This document shows, one piece after another, positions 17,224 through 27,000 of a stretch of DNA of 43,134 nucleotides (position 1 is its first letter; the number at the start of each line of letters is the position of its first letter). The position numbers were made by a program, and so were the translations under genes. The notes under the pieces are model-generated. The model was not told where the DNA came from and did not search any database. It saw only the letters and a list, made by a program, of their open reading frames with translations. Origin of the DNA: Spirochaetales bacterium (lineage in GTDB: Bacteria; Spirochaetota; Spirochaetia; SZUA-6; DRHE01); the NCBI GenBank assembly GCA_030615505.1, contig JAUWZD010000032.1, forward strand, positions 1 to 43,134, in the 5' to 3' direction.

Positions 17224-18944
17224 CGGGCCAGCCTCCGCCAGCTAATGCTCAGCTTCTTTACTCTTAGAACCTCTGTGGAAAAATCGAACAATAAGCGGGA
17301 TACGAAAAGAGAGGTAAATACAGATGAGACAATGCCTACAGCCAGAGTAACGGCGAATCCCTGGATAAATCCCTGCCCGAGCTGGGAGAGGGCTAAAGCG
17401 GCTATAAAGGTAGTAATATTTGAATCTAAAATTGTCCAGAATGCTTTAGAGAATCCCGCAGTTACTGCAGCCTTGGGTGATTTACCGATCCGGTACTCTT
17501 CTTTAATCCTCTCAAATATTATTACGTTCGCATCCACAGCCATTCCAACGGTGAGTATGACTCCTGCTATACTCGGTAATGTAAGCGTAAAATTAAATAC
17601 TGACAGAACGGAAACAATAAAGTAAAGATTCAAAATTAGAGCAAAATCCGCTACTAAACCTGCCCCCTTGTAGTAAATAAACATAAAGAGGATTACCAGG
17701 ATAAATCCGTACATAACGGCATTGACCCCTTGTGCTATGGCATCCTCCCCTAAAGATGCGCCTATGGCCAGTTGGTTAATGATATCCAGGGGCACCGGTA
17801 AAGCTCCGGTTCTTAAGATCAAAGCCAGATCATCGGCTTCCTCCCGGCCGAATCCGGTGACCCGCACGGCATCGCGTATGGGTTCCACAATTCGGGCCTG
17901 GGCCTTCACCTTGTCATCGAGGACAACGGCCAGCGCTTTATCCACATTATCGCTGGTCAGCTTGTAGAAGATATCTCCTCCCTCTCCGGTAAGAAAAAAA
18001 TTCACCACCGGTTTTCCTGTAATGGCGTCGGCGCTGACCCGCGCATCCCGGATATAGGTACCGGAGAGACTGACTTCTTCATTAATGACGGTAAATCCTT
18101 TGAGCTGATCCAAACCGTAGGAATCTTTCTCATAGACTCCCCTTAAAACAGTGCCTGCAGGCAGAAAATCAGGCTGATTAATCCTGCCGTCCGGGCCTAA
18201 TATTTTCCCCGGCCTCTGCCGCTGAAACTCTCTTAACTTAGCTAAGGCTTCATCACCAACAATATGAAAGCTTAATCGCCCCTTACCCTGGATAAACTTG
18301 TTCATTCTCTCCCTGTCAGCATCACCGGGCAGCTCAACTAAAATCATGCTTTCGCCCTGCCGCCGGATCTGAGGCTCCGTCACTCCGAACTGGTCGATCC
18401 GGTTGTTTAATATCTCTAAAGCACGGCGCATGGCATCCTCTCTTTCGGATGCTGTAAGAGCTTCACCTGAGGCCCGCTTCAAATTTTCTACATCCGCCTT
18501 TATAAGCACCCGCATACCTCCCCGCAGGTCCAGGCCCAGTTGAATTGTTCTGTCTCTGTATTCTTTCAAGGATAGAATCTCTTCCCTGTAGTGATCTTCC
18601 AGTTCAGCAAGAATATCCGCCCTTCCGGGATAGCTTTTTAAGATATCTGCAACCGTCCATACGCTGGGAACAGGCTTCTTCTTCAGCTTAAAGCGCTCCT
18701 TTGCCCTGTCCGATAAGAACAGATATTTCTCAGGCATGGGGTCTTCACCATCTAAGGAGCGTATCTTCTCTAAAGCCGTTTGGGCCTGCTGTGCTGAATA
18801 ATGTTTAATATGTAGTCGGGAGCCTGCAGCCAGGTCTTTTTTCTCCTGGGGAATAAGAAAATACCAGTTTATGGTCGGATAGAGAAAGGAAAAAGCAACA
18901 GCTAACAATATCAGCACCAAAAAAAACCTTAATCGCTTTGACAT
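17220..18944 (-). CDS. secD: Protein translocase subunit SecD
   Basis: 574 residues: an N-terminal helix (about 7-27), a large periplasmic P1 region that begins with QLGLDLRGGMRVLI and contains the NNRIDQFGVTEPQIRRQGE segment, and a C-terminal block of five helices with DANVIIFERIKEE. The RND-type motif and size are standard. It acts with SecF in post-translocational release of exported proteins. It starts 49 bp after yajC and overlaps secF. Confidence 0.96.
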   Translation of the reverse strand: MSKRLRFFLVLILLAVAFSFLYPTINWYFLIPQEKKDLAAGSRLHIKHYSAQQAQTALEKIRSLDGEDPMPEKYLFLSDRAKERFKLKKKPVPSVWTVADILKSYPGRADILAELEDHYREEILSLKEYRDRTIQLGLDLRGGMRVLIKADVENLKRASGEALTASEREDAMRRALEILNNRIDQFGVTEPQIRRQGESMILVELPGDADRERMNKFIQGKGRLSFHIVGDEALAKLREFQRQRPGKILGPDGRINQPDFLPAGTVLRGVYEKDSYGLDQLKGFTVINEEVSLSGTYIRDARVSADAITGKPVVNFFLTGEGGDIFYKLTSDNVDKALAVVLDDKVKAQARIVEPIRDAVRVTGFGREEADDLALILRTGALPVPLDIINQLAIGASLGEDAIAQGVNAVMYGFILVILFMFIYYKGAGLVADFALILNLYFIVSVLSVFNFTLTLPSIAGVILTVGMAVDANVIIFERIKEEYRIGKSPKAAVTAGFSKAFWTILDSNITTFIAALALSQLGQGFIQGFAVTLAVGIVSSVFTSLFVSRLLFDFSTEVLRVKKLSISWRRLAR

Positions 18945-18993
18945 TATTTAACTCCGAAAATGGTTTACATTGAGACAATTTAAAAGATGCAAG

Positions 18994-19335
18994 TTATTCT
19001 GAGCTTTCTACACTGCTCTCTTTTCGCTCCAGAATATTGCTCACAGCAGATTTATTGAACTCGATCTTGGTGTTTGTATCAACTTTGATGGTAACTGTCT
19101 GTTCCTTTACTGCTGTAATTTGTCCGCGAATTCCTCCCGCTGTAGCCACTTTATCGCCCTTTCTTAAAGTAGCCAGCATGGCTTTGGTTTCTTTCTGTTT
19201 TTTGCCCTGGGGTCTTATAACCAGAAAGTAAAAGATCAATATGATCAGACCGAAGGTAAGCAGCATGGTGACCATCTGACCTCCTGGAGCCCCACCCGCC
19301 TGAAGCAGCGGTAGATTGTGAATAAAGTTAAACAT
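18994..19335 (-). CDS. yajC: Preprotein translocase accessory subunit YajC
   Basis: 113 residues with one transmembrane helix (about 20-42) followed by the typical RPQGKKQKETKAMLATLRKGDKVATAGGIRG cytoplasmic domain (quoted in part: LRKGDKVATAGGIRG). It is a partner of SecDF. As usual it precedes secD and opens the export operon here; the small protein encoded at 19419-19715 lies 83 bp upstream on the same strand and may be cotranscribed. Confidence 0.95.
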   Translation of the reverse strand: MFNFIHNLPLLQAGGAPGGQMVTMLLTFGLIILIFYFLVIRPQGKKQKETKAMLATLRKGDKVATAGGIRGQITAVKEQTVTIKVDTNTKIEFNKSAVSNILERKESSVESSE

Positions 19336-19418
19336 CTTATTTATCCTTTATTTTAAAAGATTTCCGCCAAATTAGCATATATTGACAAATCGAGTCAAGC
19401 TTGCAGGAGATATTCAAT

Positions 19419-19715
19419 CTAAATCACCTTGACTTTTACTGTCTTTTCCGGAACTTCAAATACGCCGAAGATGCGCTTCAACTCGTCAACAGAGTTGAGC
19501 TTTACCTGCGCTTTTTTATTATATATAGCAAGAACCTGATCCGACTCTCCCCGGTTCTCTGCATATACTGCTGAGCATAGAGCCTGCTTTAAAAGCCCGG
19601 CTTCTGCCAGGGCTGCTGTGCTAAATGAACCGCAGCGCTTCTTCAGCTGCCCATCCACCACTGACGTATTCCCCTCATAACCAATGGTAAAAATAAAATC
19701 CTCACGCCTGATCAA
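19419..19715 (-). CDS. Small protein of unknown function upstream of yajC
   Basis: 98 codons from a TTG at 19715, chosen because AAGGAG lies 9 nt before it. A longer version from GTG at 19751 has no ribosome site. The protein starts LIRREDFIFTIGYEGNTSVV, has an alpha-helical middle rich in Ala (AALAEAGLLKQALCSAVYA) and ends with a strand-like KTVKVKVI. There is no signal peptide or membrane segment. I do not recognise the family; a small alpha/beta protein is likely. Its position suggests cotranscription with the Sec operon. Confidence 0.6.
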   Translation of the reverse strand: MIRREDFIFTIGYEGNTSVVDGQLKKRCGSFSTAALAEAGLLKQALCSAVYAENRGESDQVLAIYNKKAQVKLNSVDELKRIFGVFEVPEKTVKVKVI

Positions 19716-19790
19716 GTGTAAAATCTCCTTGAATTTACTTGATCCTTCCACAGTATGAAATCATAATATAAGATACAATCGTATAAAGCC

Positions 19791-20789
19791 ATGATAGTTT
19801 TAGATAAAGACAAATTATCCTCTTTTTTCGAGAGTGTTTCAAGTGGCTTTGTGCAGAGTCCTTTAGAGATTCTGATAGTTATTCTTCTTCTGATCGGGTT
19901 TTTTGGTTTTCTGCTGCTCATGTACAGAATCCAGAAAAAGAGGGCAAAGCGGAAACTGTTTAAACAATCACAGGAGAAATTTGAACGCCTTGTAAAGAAA
20001 TTCGATATCAACCCATCCGAGCAGGCTTTAATCCGGAAGCTGGCCGATTTTTTAAAAAAACCTGAAAAAGAATACCTGCTGCTGCTGAATCAGGCAACTT
20101 TTAACAGCTCTGTTAATAAGCTTAAGGCTAAAGAAGAGCTCCCCGCAGTTGCTGTTACGGGACTGCGCCTGAAACTGGGGTTCAGTGCCCAGGATCCTGA
20201 AAAAAGACCCTCATCAAGCGCTGAACTACCGCAGGGAATGGGAGTAATCATCATTACAGAGGGGGGAAAGAAATATCCTGGCAAGGTTACAGACTGCCAG
20301 GCCCAATCCCTGGCCGTTCATCTGGAAGATCCTACCGCTCCTATCTCAAGGGGGAATCCGGTTACCCTATATTTTCAAAACCGTTCAGGTATCTTCGCCT
20401 TTACAACCTTTGTTCAGGAGAGGAAGGGAACGGCCGTTTATCTGGACCATTCCGATAAGATCGTACGTCACCAGAGAAGGAAATACTACAGAAAACGGCT
20501 TCTTCTGCCCTTGTTTATTAAACCCGCCGGCTCAGAGGAAGTGCCTGTTCGATCTATCATGCTCGACCTGGGCGGGGGAGGAGCCAGCCTGAAAAATCCC
20601 TATGCCCGGTTTAAGTCAGGAGATGACCTGGAACTCTCTTTTCACCCTGCAGGGGAAAAGCAGTTCTTTATTCTTACTGAGGTCTTAAGGGTATCAAAGA
20701 ACGGTAAAATACTGCATGTGCGATTCGGCCCTTTAAAAGAAACTACTCGTGACCGGATTATCGGTTTTCTCTTCCGGAGAAAAGCTTGA
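19791..20789 (+). CDS. Membrane-anchored PilZ domain protein (c-di-GMP receptor candidate)
   Basis: 332 residues: one transmembrane helix (about 25-47), a basic juxtamembrane segment, a helical linker, and from about residue 150 two beta-rich domains. The second is PilZ, with RxxxR at R230-K-Y-Y-R234 and the D259-x-G-x2-G264 motif, where Gly replaces the usual Ser. The layout resembles YcgR-type receptors, in which a YcgR-N-like domain precedes PilZ and c-di-GMP bound at the junction changes motility or surface behaviour. The stop codon overlaps the TTG start of the next gene, so the two are coupled. Confidence 0.82.
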   Translation: MIVLDKDKLSSFFESVSSGFVQSPLEILIVILLLIGFFGFLLLMYRIQKKRAKRKLFKQSQEKFERLVKKFDINPSEQALIRKLADFLKKPEKEYLLLLNQATFNSSVNKLKAKEELPAVAVTGLRLKLGFSAQDPEKRPSSSAELPQGMGVIIITEGGKKYPGKVTDCQAQSLAVHLEDPTAPISRGNPVTLYFQNRSGIFAFTTFVQERKGTAVYLDHSDKIVRHQRRKYYRKRLLLPLFIKPAGSEEVPVRSIMLDLGGGGASLKNPYARFKSGDDLELSFHPAGEKQFFILTEVLRVSKNGKILHVRFGPLKETTRDRIIGFLFRRKA

Positions 20790-21430
20790 AAATACCATAT
20801 GGTATAAACTGTCTATTCATTAGATGTTATAATCAGAATAAAGGCCAGTTCAGCGGAATTGTAAAGCTCTTAAAGCCGCTTAAAAAGAAACGGGGCTTCT
20901 TTGCCCACTACTGGGACGGTAATCGTCTGGATCTGAATCGAAGGAGAAAATTAAAACAGGTTATAATCTCAGGTCACGGCACCGAATTCGCAGCCCGCTT
21001 CAGCGGTGATTCGCCTTTGCCCCTAACCCCTGAGCAAATCAGATTTCCCGGCTTCACAGCACTGTATCTTCTGGGATGCTTCCAGGGAAGGGATGTTTTT
21101 CGAAAAAAATGGGCTGAAGGCTCAGGCATAAGTATAGAGCATGTACGGGGAAGCGATGGTGAAACTGAATCAGCCTTAAGCGTCTGTCTGCTTCTGCACA
21201 TCATGGAGGATGGCCCTGAGTCCCTGGAGCGCTGGTTTCCCGTCTGGATTTCAAGCAATGCCTATTTAAGACCCCATTTCCCCCTGATCCGTGAACTCTA
21301 TAGAAAAAATAGGCAGAATCCGGTTCATACCATAAATGCGCTTTCGGTACTCATTGACCTTACCCCGCTTGAGGACTTTCTTGAGGTGGCCTTCAAATAT
21401 CCGGACTACCTCTCTGATCTGCTTGATTAA
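20786..21430 (+). CDS. Possible caspase-fold (clan CD-like) protein, coupled to the PilZ gene
   Basis: 214 residues starting at TTG 20786, supported by GGAG 7 nt upstream and the 4-bp overlap with the PilZ gene. I recognise no named family, but two blocks have the shape of a clan CD cysteine peptidase dyad. The first is a hydrophobic strand ending IISGHG (H64-G65); the second, 34 residues on, is a hydrophobic strand ending LYLLGCFQG (C98). CHAT, caspase and gingipain folds use His-Gly and Cys in this order. No signal peptide or other domain is seen; the C-terminal half is helical. Proteolytic activity and any c-di-GMP link are speculative. Confidence 0.5.
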   Translation: MKIPYGINCLFIRCYNQNKGQFSGIVKLLKPLKKKRGFFAHYWDGNRLDLNRRRKLKQVIISGHGTEFAARFSGDSPLPLTPEQIRFPGFTALYLLGCFQGRDVFRKKWAEGSGISIEHVRGSDGETESALSVCLLLHIMEDGPESLERWFPVWISSNAYLRPHFPLIRELYRKNRQNPVHTINALSVLIDLTPLEDFLEVAFKYPDYLSDLLD

Positions 21431-21450
21431 ACCCACCGGGATTATACGAT

Positions 21451-21484
21451 AAAAACCCCCTCTTTGCTCAAAGGCGGAGGGGAT
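21451..21484 (-). terminator. groEL terminator
   Basis: Minus-strand stem with CCCCT and GGGGG-side arms around an inner CTTTG/CAAAG helix, followed by TTTTTAT on the minus strand. It lies about 35 nt past the groEL stop. On the plus strand the sequence after the stem is ATTTCATT, a poor tract, so it is mainly a minus-strand terminator. Confidence 0.8.
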
Positions 21485-21517
21485 TTCATTAAAAAGATTG
21501 CTTCTTAGTAATGCTTC

Positions 21518-23158
<1,641 letters not shown>

Positions 23159-23292
23159 TTAACCCTTTCCTCTGAATTTTAATTAATTTATAAGATTGGC
23201 TTCAGTACTTATACCTTTCAAAGAAAGATACAAATTCTTTGCGAATTCATCAACAAAAAAATACCTTTTTCTTGCAAAAAAAATAAATTTAT

Positions 23293-23347
23293 CACCCCGG
23301 CGATCATTATTTCCGGGAAAAAAGAGGAAATGATGATAAAAGGGGTG
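23293..23347 (-). terminator. Large hairpin at the end of the aspartic protease gene
   Basis: The outer arms CACCCC/GGGGTG enclose a 12-bp inner stem with one mismatch (23303-23314 with 23326-23337). On the minus strand a T-rich tract with eight consecutive T follows within about 10 nt. It overlaps the last 14 codons of the protease gene, so it is a terminator partly inside coding sequence. Confidence 0.6.
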
Positions 23348-23729
23348 TTTTTTTTGATATTTTCTCAGCATATCTTAATCCTGCAAGCAGAAGCTTCATG
23401 GGCATCAGTTCCCTTGTAAAGGGATTTAAAACCAATCCCAGCGCTTCTAAAGAGAGTGTTCCCAAAAGCGCTGTATCTTTTCCCTCACCAAGGATTACCT
23501 GTACAGTTCTCCCTCTTCCCCCGTATTCCAGCCAGACCTCTGAAATCTGTCTCGATATAATCGTGGAATCCGCTAAAGCAAATTTCAGCTTCTCTAAAGG
23601 CTTAAGATTCAACTTTTTCCACACATCTTCAGGCAAGAGCGTATACGATGCTCCGCTGTCAACAATAAAATCAACCTCAATTGCTTTTTCCCCTTTCCCG
23701 ACTCTTCCTGTAACACTAGTTACCTCCAT
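23307..23729 (-). CDS. Retropepsin-like (clan AA) aspartic protease, single domain
   Basis: 140 residues. The catalytic motif DSGAS is at residues 24-28 (FIVDSGASYTLLPEDVWKKL) and a LLGTLSLEALGLVLNP segment occupies the position of the second hydrophobic-hydrophobic-Gly motif. This is a one-domain enzyme that should work as a homodimer; no signal peptide is visible. Substrates of such bacterial proteins are mostly unknown. GGGGG lies about 9 nt before ATG. The last 14 codons form a basic tail within the terminator hairpin. Confidence 0.75.
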   Translation of the reverse strand: MEVTSVTGRVGKGEKAIEVDFIVDSGASYTLLPEDVWKKLNLKPLEKLKFALADSTIISRQISEVWLEYGGRGRTVQVILGEGKDTALLGTLSLEALGLVLNPFTRELMPMKLLLAGLRYAEKISKKTPLLSSFPLFSRK

Positions 23730-23817
23730 AACTTTAGCCCCCTAATTAGTTTATCATATCCGGATTGCATGAAAAAAGCAATCTTGACTTTTAATATCAA
23801 TCTGATAAAAAGAGGTT

Positions 23818-25593
23818 GTGGCACCGAACAGAGAGTTAAAGCTTTTAATTGGCCTTCGTTTGCACAGCTCACCGAATAGGGCAATACTCAAACAGACTGA
23901 AGATTTTCTCAACGAAATATCGAATCTAGAGCCCGGGTTTAAAATTCCTCTGCACTGGAATTTCAGTTTTTATACCTTTTTAGACCCTGAAAAGGGAAAA
24001 TCCAGGGTGCTGAATAATCTACTCATTGAAATGAAGACCCGGATAAAATCCCGGGGGGATGCAGCCGTTCCTACAGGTTTCTGCGGTGCGGTTCATCCCC
24101 TTTTATGCACAGACGAACTGGAAAAAGAGCTTGCCTGGTGCCGGAAAAATCCATGGCTGCCCGGGGCAAAATCAGAAATCATTATGCCCATATACCCCGA
24201 CCTCCGGCGTGAGCTTTACCATGGAATCTACAGCAGTAGAGGATTCAGAATCCTGGGCCTGCCGGCGAGCCTCAAGAGAACGCTTAAGGAGGGATATCAA
24301 TTCCATATGAAGAGCGTGCCGCACAGAGCCGTGCTGTTCTCATATGCTCTTATTCCTCTACAGGGATATAATCAAATCTTAAGTAGTGTTCCCAAATCAT
24401 TCATTATCAGAGAAAGAGTCCTCTTTATTTTATTTGATATCACTGATTATGAATACTCCGGCCGTCAAAATCATGAAAGCGGCTTTGTGGCGACCTTTCT
24501 GGATAAACTTAGCGAGAAGTTCAGCCTCAGCCTGTGTTCTCTACTGGATGCAGGTTTATTCCCTGAAGCTACTGCGGCGGATATACCGGAAGAATCCGCG
24601 GCTGCCGTGGGCAAAAGCGGCACAGAGAGGGGCTCCCTGGAAACAAGCTACGCAGACCAGTGGGCCATGGACTGTGATCTGTTTCAATCTGAGCCAAAAT
24701 CCAGGAAACAATGGCTTTTCGCTGAAACGATCCGTAATAAAAAAAATAAAAGCGATTCTGATATCAGAAAGATACTGGACACCTTTTCCAGGTATGGTAG
24801 CAGCAAGCAATCCTGTCATGCAATGAAACCGGCTCCCAAAGGAAACCGTATTCTTACAGCCAGTATGTCCGGATCCGTAGATCTTAGAGGCCGGGCCTTT
24901 GATGTGAATTTTTATGACGGGAGATTTTCGGGAATCATCAGCAAGGGAAAACAGAAGCTGTTCGGAATGCCTGCCAAATCATATATCACTATTTCAGGAA
25001 AACGATACCTCTTTCAAACTGAAAGCGCTTTTTCATTTCAGGGAAAAGGGGAAAGCGGCCTTCGTACAATTTTAACTCTCAGGCTGCCTCCTAAATTCGA
25101 AACCAAATATGAAACCAAATATGAAACCAAGGGGCAAACAGCGAAAGTCGTGGTGGACAGCTATTTCAGAGATGAAAGCCTTGATCTCATTATTGATTTA
25201 TTGATAACCTATCCCATCATGAAGGCAGGAACTATCCTGGAAAAAGTGGCACCCTTCGAAATTCCCTTATTCACGGTGCGTAAGGATGAGCGGATTCTTA
25301 TCCATTCAGTTTATCCCGACCGGACGCGGTACTCCTCTCTTCTATCCGGAGATACTCCTATAAGAGTTCTGTACGGCAACAGGTTCATTATTTCAAAAGG
25401 CGAAATTAGCTTGAGCATTCAATTTATTGGGAAGTACACACCCAGAATAGGATTTCTTCAATTTTGCTTAAGAAGAAAAGGCAGAAGATACATCCTGTTT
25501 GCGAACTTAAGCGGAACATATACCCCGGTAGATGCTCAATACTACAGTGAAATGGCGGATAATTTTTCCTTCAAGATCGGGCTTACCCCATGA
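23818..25593 (+). CDS. Unrecognised 591-residue protein coupled to a HAD phosphatase
   Basis: Starts at GTG 23818; the only purine-rich stretch (AAAGAGG) is just 2 nt away and an in-frame TAA lies 12 bp upstream, so the start is constrained but poorly supported. The N-terminal 220 residues look like an alpha/beta domain with short conserved-looking blocks (LIGLRLHSSPNRAIL, PTGFCGAVHPLL, NPWLPG). A low-complexity linker follows (about 250-345), then a beta-rich C-terminal half (about 350-590). The blocks loosely recall polysaccharide deacetylase or glycoside hydrolase barrels, but I cannot assign a family. The stop overlaps the HAD gene start (ATGA). Confidence 0.6.
   Translation: MAPNRELKLLIGLRLHSSPNRAILKQTEDFLNEISNLEPGFKIPLHWNFSFYTFLDPEKGKSRVLNNLLIEMKTRIKSRGDAAVPTGFCGAVHPLLCTDELEKELAWCRKNPWLPGAKSEIIMPIYPDLRRELYHGIYSSRGFRILGLPASLKRTLKEGYQFHMKSVPHRAVLFSYALIPLQGYNQILSSVPKSFIIRERVLFILFDITDYEYSGRQNHESGFVATFLDKLSEKFSLSLCSLLDAGLFPEATAADIPEESAAAVGKSGTERGSLETSYADQWAMDCDLFQSEPKSRKQWLFAETIRNKKNKSDSDIRKILDTFSRYGSSKQSCHAMKPAPKGNRILTASMSGSVDLRGRAFDVNFYDGRFSGIISKGKQKLFGMPAKSYITISGKRYLFQTESAFSFQGKGESGLRTILTLRLPPKFETKYETKYETKGQTAKVVVDSYFRDESLDLIIDLLITYPIMKAGTILEKVAPFEIPLFTVRKDERILIHSVYPDRTRYSSLLSGDTPIRVLYGNRFIISKGEISLSIQFIGKYTPRIGFLQFCLRRKGRRYILFANLSGTYTPVDAQYYSEMADNFSFKIGLTP
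25097..25133 (+). repeat. In-gene tandem repeat of 12 bp (ETKY)
   Basis: The unit GAAACCAAATAT occurs twice, followed by a third partial copy GAAACCAAG, coding for ETKY-ETKY-ETKG inside the 591-residue protein. It probably arose by replication slippage and extends a charged loop between strands. Confidence 0.85.
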
Positions 25594-26243
25594 GCCGGGG
25601 ATTAGATTTTTTTGATGTTGATCATACCATTACCCGTCATTCTACAGGCAGACATTTTGCCATTATCGGCATCAGGACGGGTCTTTTCCCTATCAACCTG
25701 CTGTTCATGATTCCCTTATATTACTTCTATTACCGTTTCGGTAATCTGAAAATTAATTTCTTTAATAGAGAGTTTATTTTCTTAAAAGGCATACCCCAAA
25801 AAACATTTCATGAGATCGCAAATATCAGTTTTAAAAAACGCTTAAAAAAGGATATCTACCCCAGGGCTATATCTCTGATACAGGAGCTTAAGTCATCCGG
25901 CCGAAGGGTGGTATTTGCTACTTCATCTCCCGATATCGTAGTCAAGCCTCTGGCAGACTACCTGGGAATTGACGAGGTGCTGGCCACCTCCTTAGAGTTC
26001 AAAAAGGGTTTTTCCACAGGGCGCTTCAGGAATGTGCCGCTCTTCGAGCATGAAAAGAAAAAAAGGGTTTTAGACTATATCAGGAGCCAGGGATTTAAGC
26101 CCGCGGATTGTTCCTTTTACTCAGACAGCATCCACGACCTGCCCCTGCTTAAAGCGATAGGTAATCCGATAGTTGTAAATCCGGACCTCAAACTGAATCT
26201 GGCGGCGCGCAGGAGGGGATGGACCATTATTAAATTTTCCTGA
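25590..26243 (+). CDS. HAD-superfamily IB hydrolase (SerB-like phosphatase)
   Basis: 217 residues. HAD motif I is FDVDHT (nucleophile D9, acid D11), motif II ATSSPD, and motif III-IV a conserved Lys region plus YSDSIHDLPLL (D179, D183). The cap is helical and unusually hydrophobic (about residues 25-62), so membrane association or a lipid-like substrate is possible. It belongs to the subgroup of phosphoserine phosphatase-like HAD-IB enzymes, several of which act on phosphorylated lipids or small metabolites. It is translationally coupled to the 591-residue protein and overlaps the convergent birA by 14 bp. Confidence 0.85.
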   Translation: MSRGLDFFDVDHTITRHSTGRHFAIIGIRTGLFPINLLFMIPLYYFYYRFGNLKINFFNREFIFLKGIPQKTFHEIANISFKKRLKKDIYPRAISLIQELKSSGRRVVFATSSPDIVVKPLADYLGIDEVLATSLEFKKGFSTGRFRNVPLFEHEKKKRVLDYIRSQGFKPADCSFYSDSIHDLPLLKAIGNPIVVNPDLKLNLAARRRGWTIIKFS

Positions 26244-27000
26244 TTGCTCCACTGACAATGGAAAGAATGTCGGAAGAGTTTTCAGGCTGAACTAAAAGGG
26301 CGCCGTCATCCGCCACTCCTTTAAGAACGCCCTTAAACTCCTCATCCTGTTGAACTTCGATCTCCTCACCCAGACCGTAGAGTCTTTTGAAGAGCTTCCC
26401 CTTCCACTGCGTATCAGAAATGCTTCTCTTTATAAAGAACAAAATTCGCTTGAGTATATGGAAGTTCTCCACTTGCCGCCTGAGAATCTGAGTTAAAGAA
26501 CAGGCGGTATCGTTTAATTCCTTCGGGAACCTTTCCTGATTGCAGTTCACACCCATGCCTATCAGATACACCTCTCCATGTGATTCACATAGAATACCGG
26601 CAATCTTCTTATCCTTATACAATAGATCATTGGGCCATTTCACCTGGGTTTTAACCTTAAAGAGGTCTTCAATTGCAAGTGAGAGTGCCAATCCCACTAG
26701 AACGGGCAGCCTCTGGGGCGGGAAAGAGAAGACGCGGTAAAGCAGAAGCGTAAATAGGAGATTCTTCCCGGGTGCTGATTTCCAGAGGCGGCCCGGAAAT
26801 CGCCCCCTACCCTCCTCCTGGTACCCTGCTGCAATCACCGTGCCGCAGGGATGCCCTGACTCATAGAGCTGTATGGCGTCCTTCATTGTTGAGAGGGTTT
26901 TAATTTTATAATAAATGGGAGCATTACCCCAGGGGCTGGTAATGGCGAGTTTCTCCGCCTCAGACAATAGTTCCTCCGCCCAGAAGCAGGTTGTCTGCAT
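26230..27000 (-). CDS. birA: Biotin--[acetyl-CoA-carboxylase] ligase (no repressor domain)
   Basis: 256 residues. It activates biotin to biotinyl-AMP and attaches it to the carboxyl carrier protein. The ligase motif EEGRGRFPGRLW (GRGR at 64-67) and the KWPNDLLYKDKKIAGILCE block with the catalytic Lys region are clear, and a C-terminal beta-barrel is present. The N-terminal DNA-binding domain of bifunctional BirA is absent, so it should not be a biotin operon repressor. Its first 41 bp overlap the end of mnmA on the same strand, an unusually long overlap that implies coupled translation. Confidence 0.93.
   Translation of the reverse strand: MQTTCFWAEELLSEAEKLAITSPWGNAPIYYKIKTLSTMKDAIQLYESGHPCGTVIAAGYQEEGRGRFPGRLWKSAPGKNLLFTLLLYRVFSFPPQRLPVLVGLALSLAIEDLFKVKTQVKWPNDLLYKDKKIAGILCESHGEVYLIGMGVNCNQERFPKELNDTACSLTQILRRQVENFHILKRILFFIKRSISDTQWKGKLFKRLYGLGEEIEVQQDEEFKGVLKGVADDGALLVQPENSSDILSIVSGAIRKI

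Noticed and set aside
19716..19751. GTG start for the small protein before yajC
   Set aside because: No ribosome site; TTG 19715 has AAGGAG 9 nt upstream.
21451..21484. Plus-strand terminator for the caspase-fold gene
   Set aside because: The plus strand lacks a T tract after the stem; the minus strand has five T, matching groEL.
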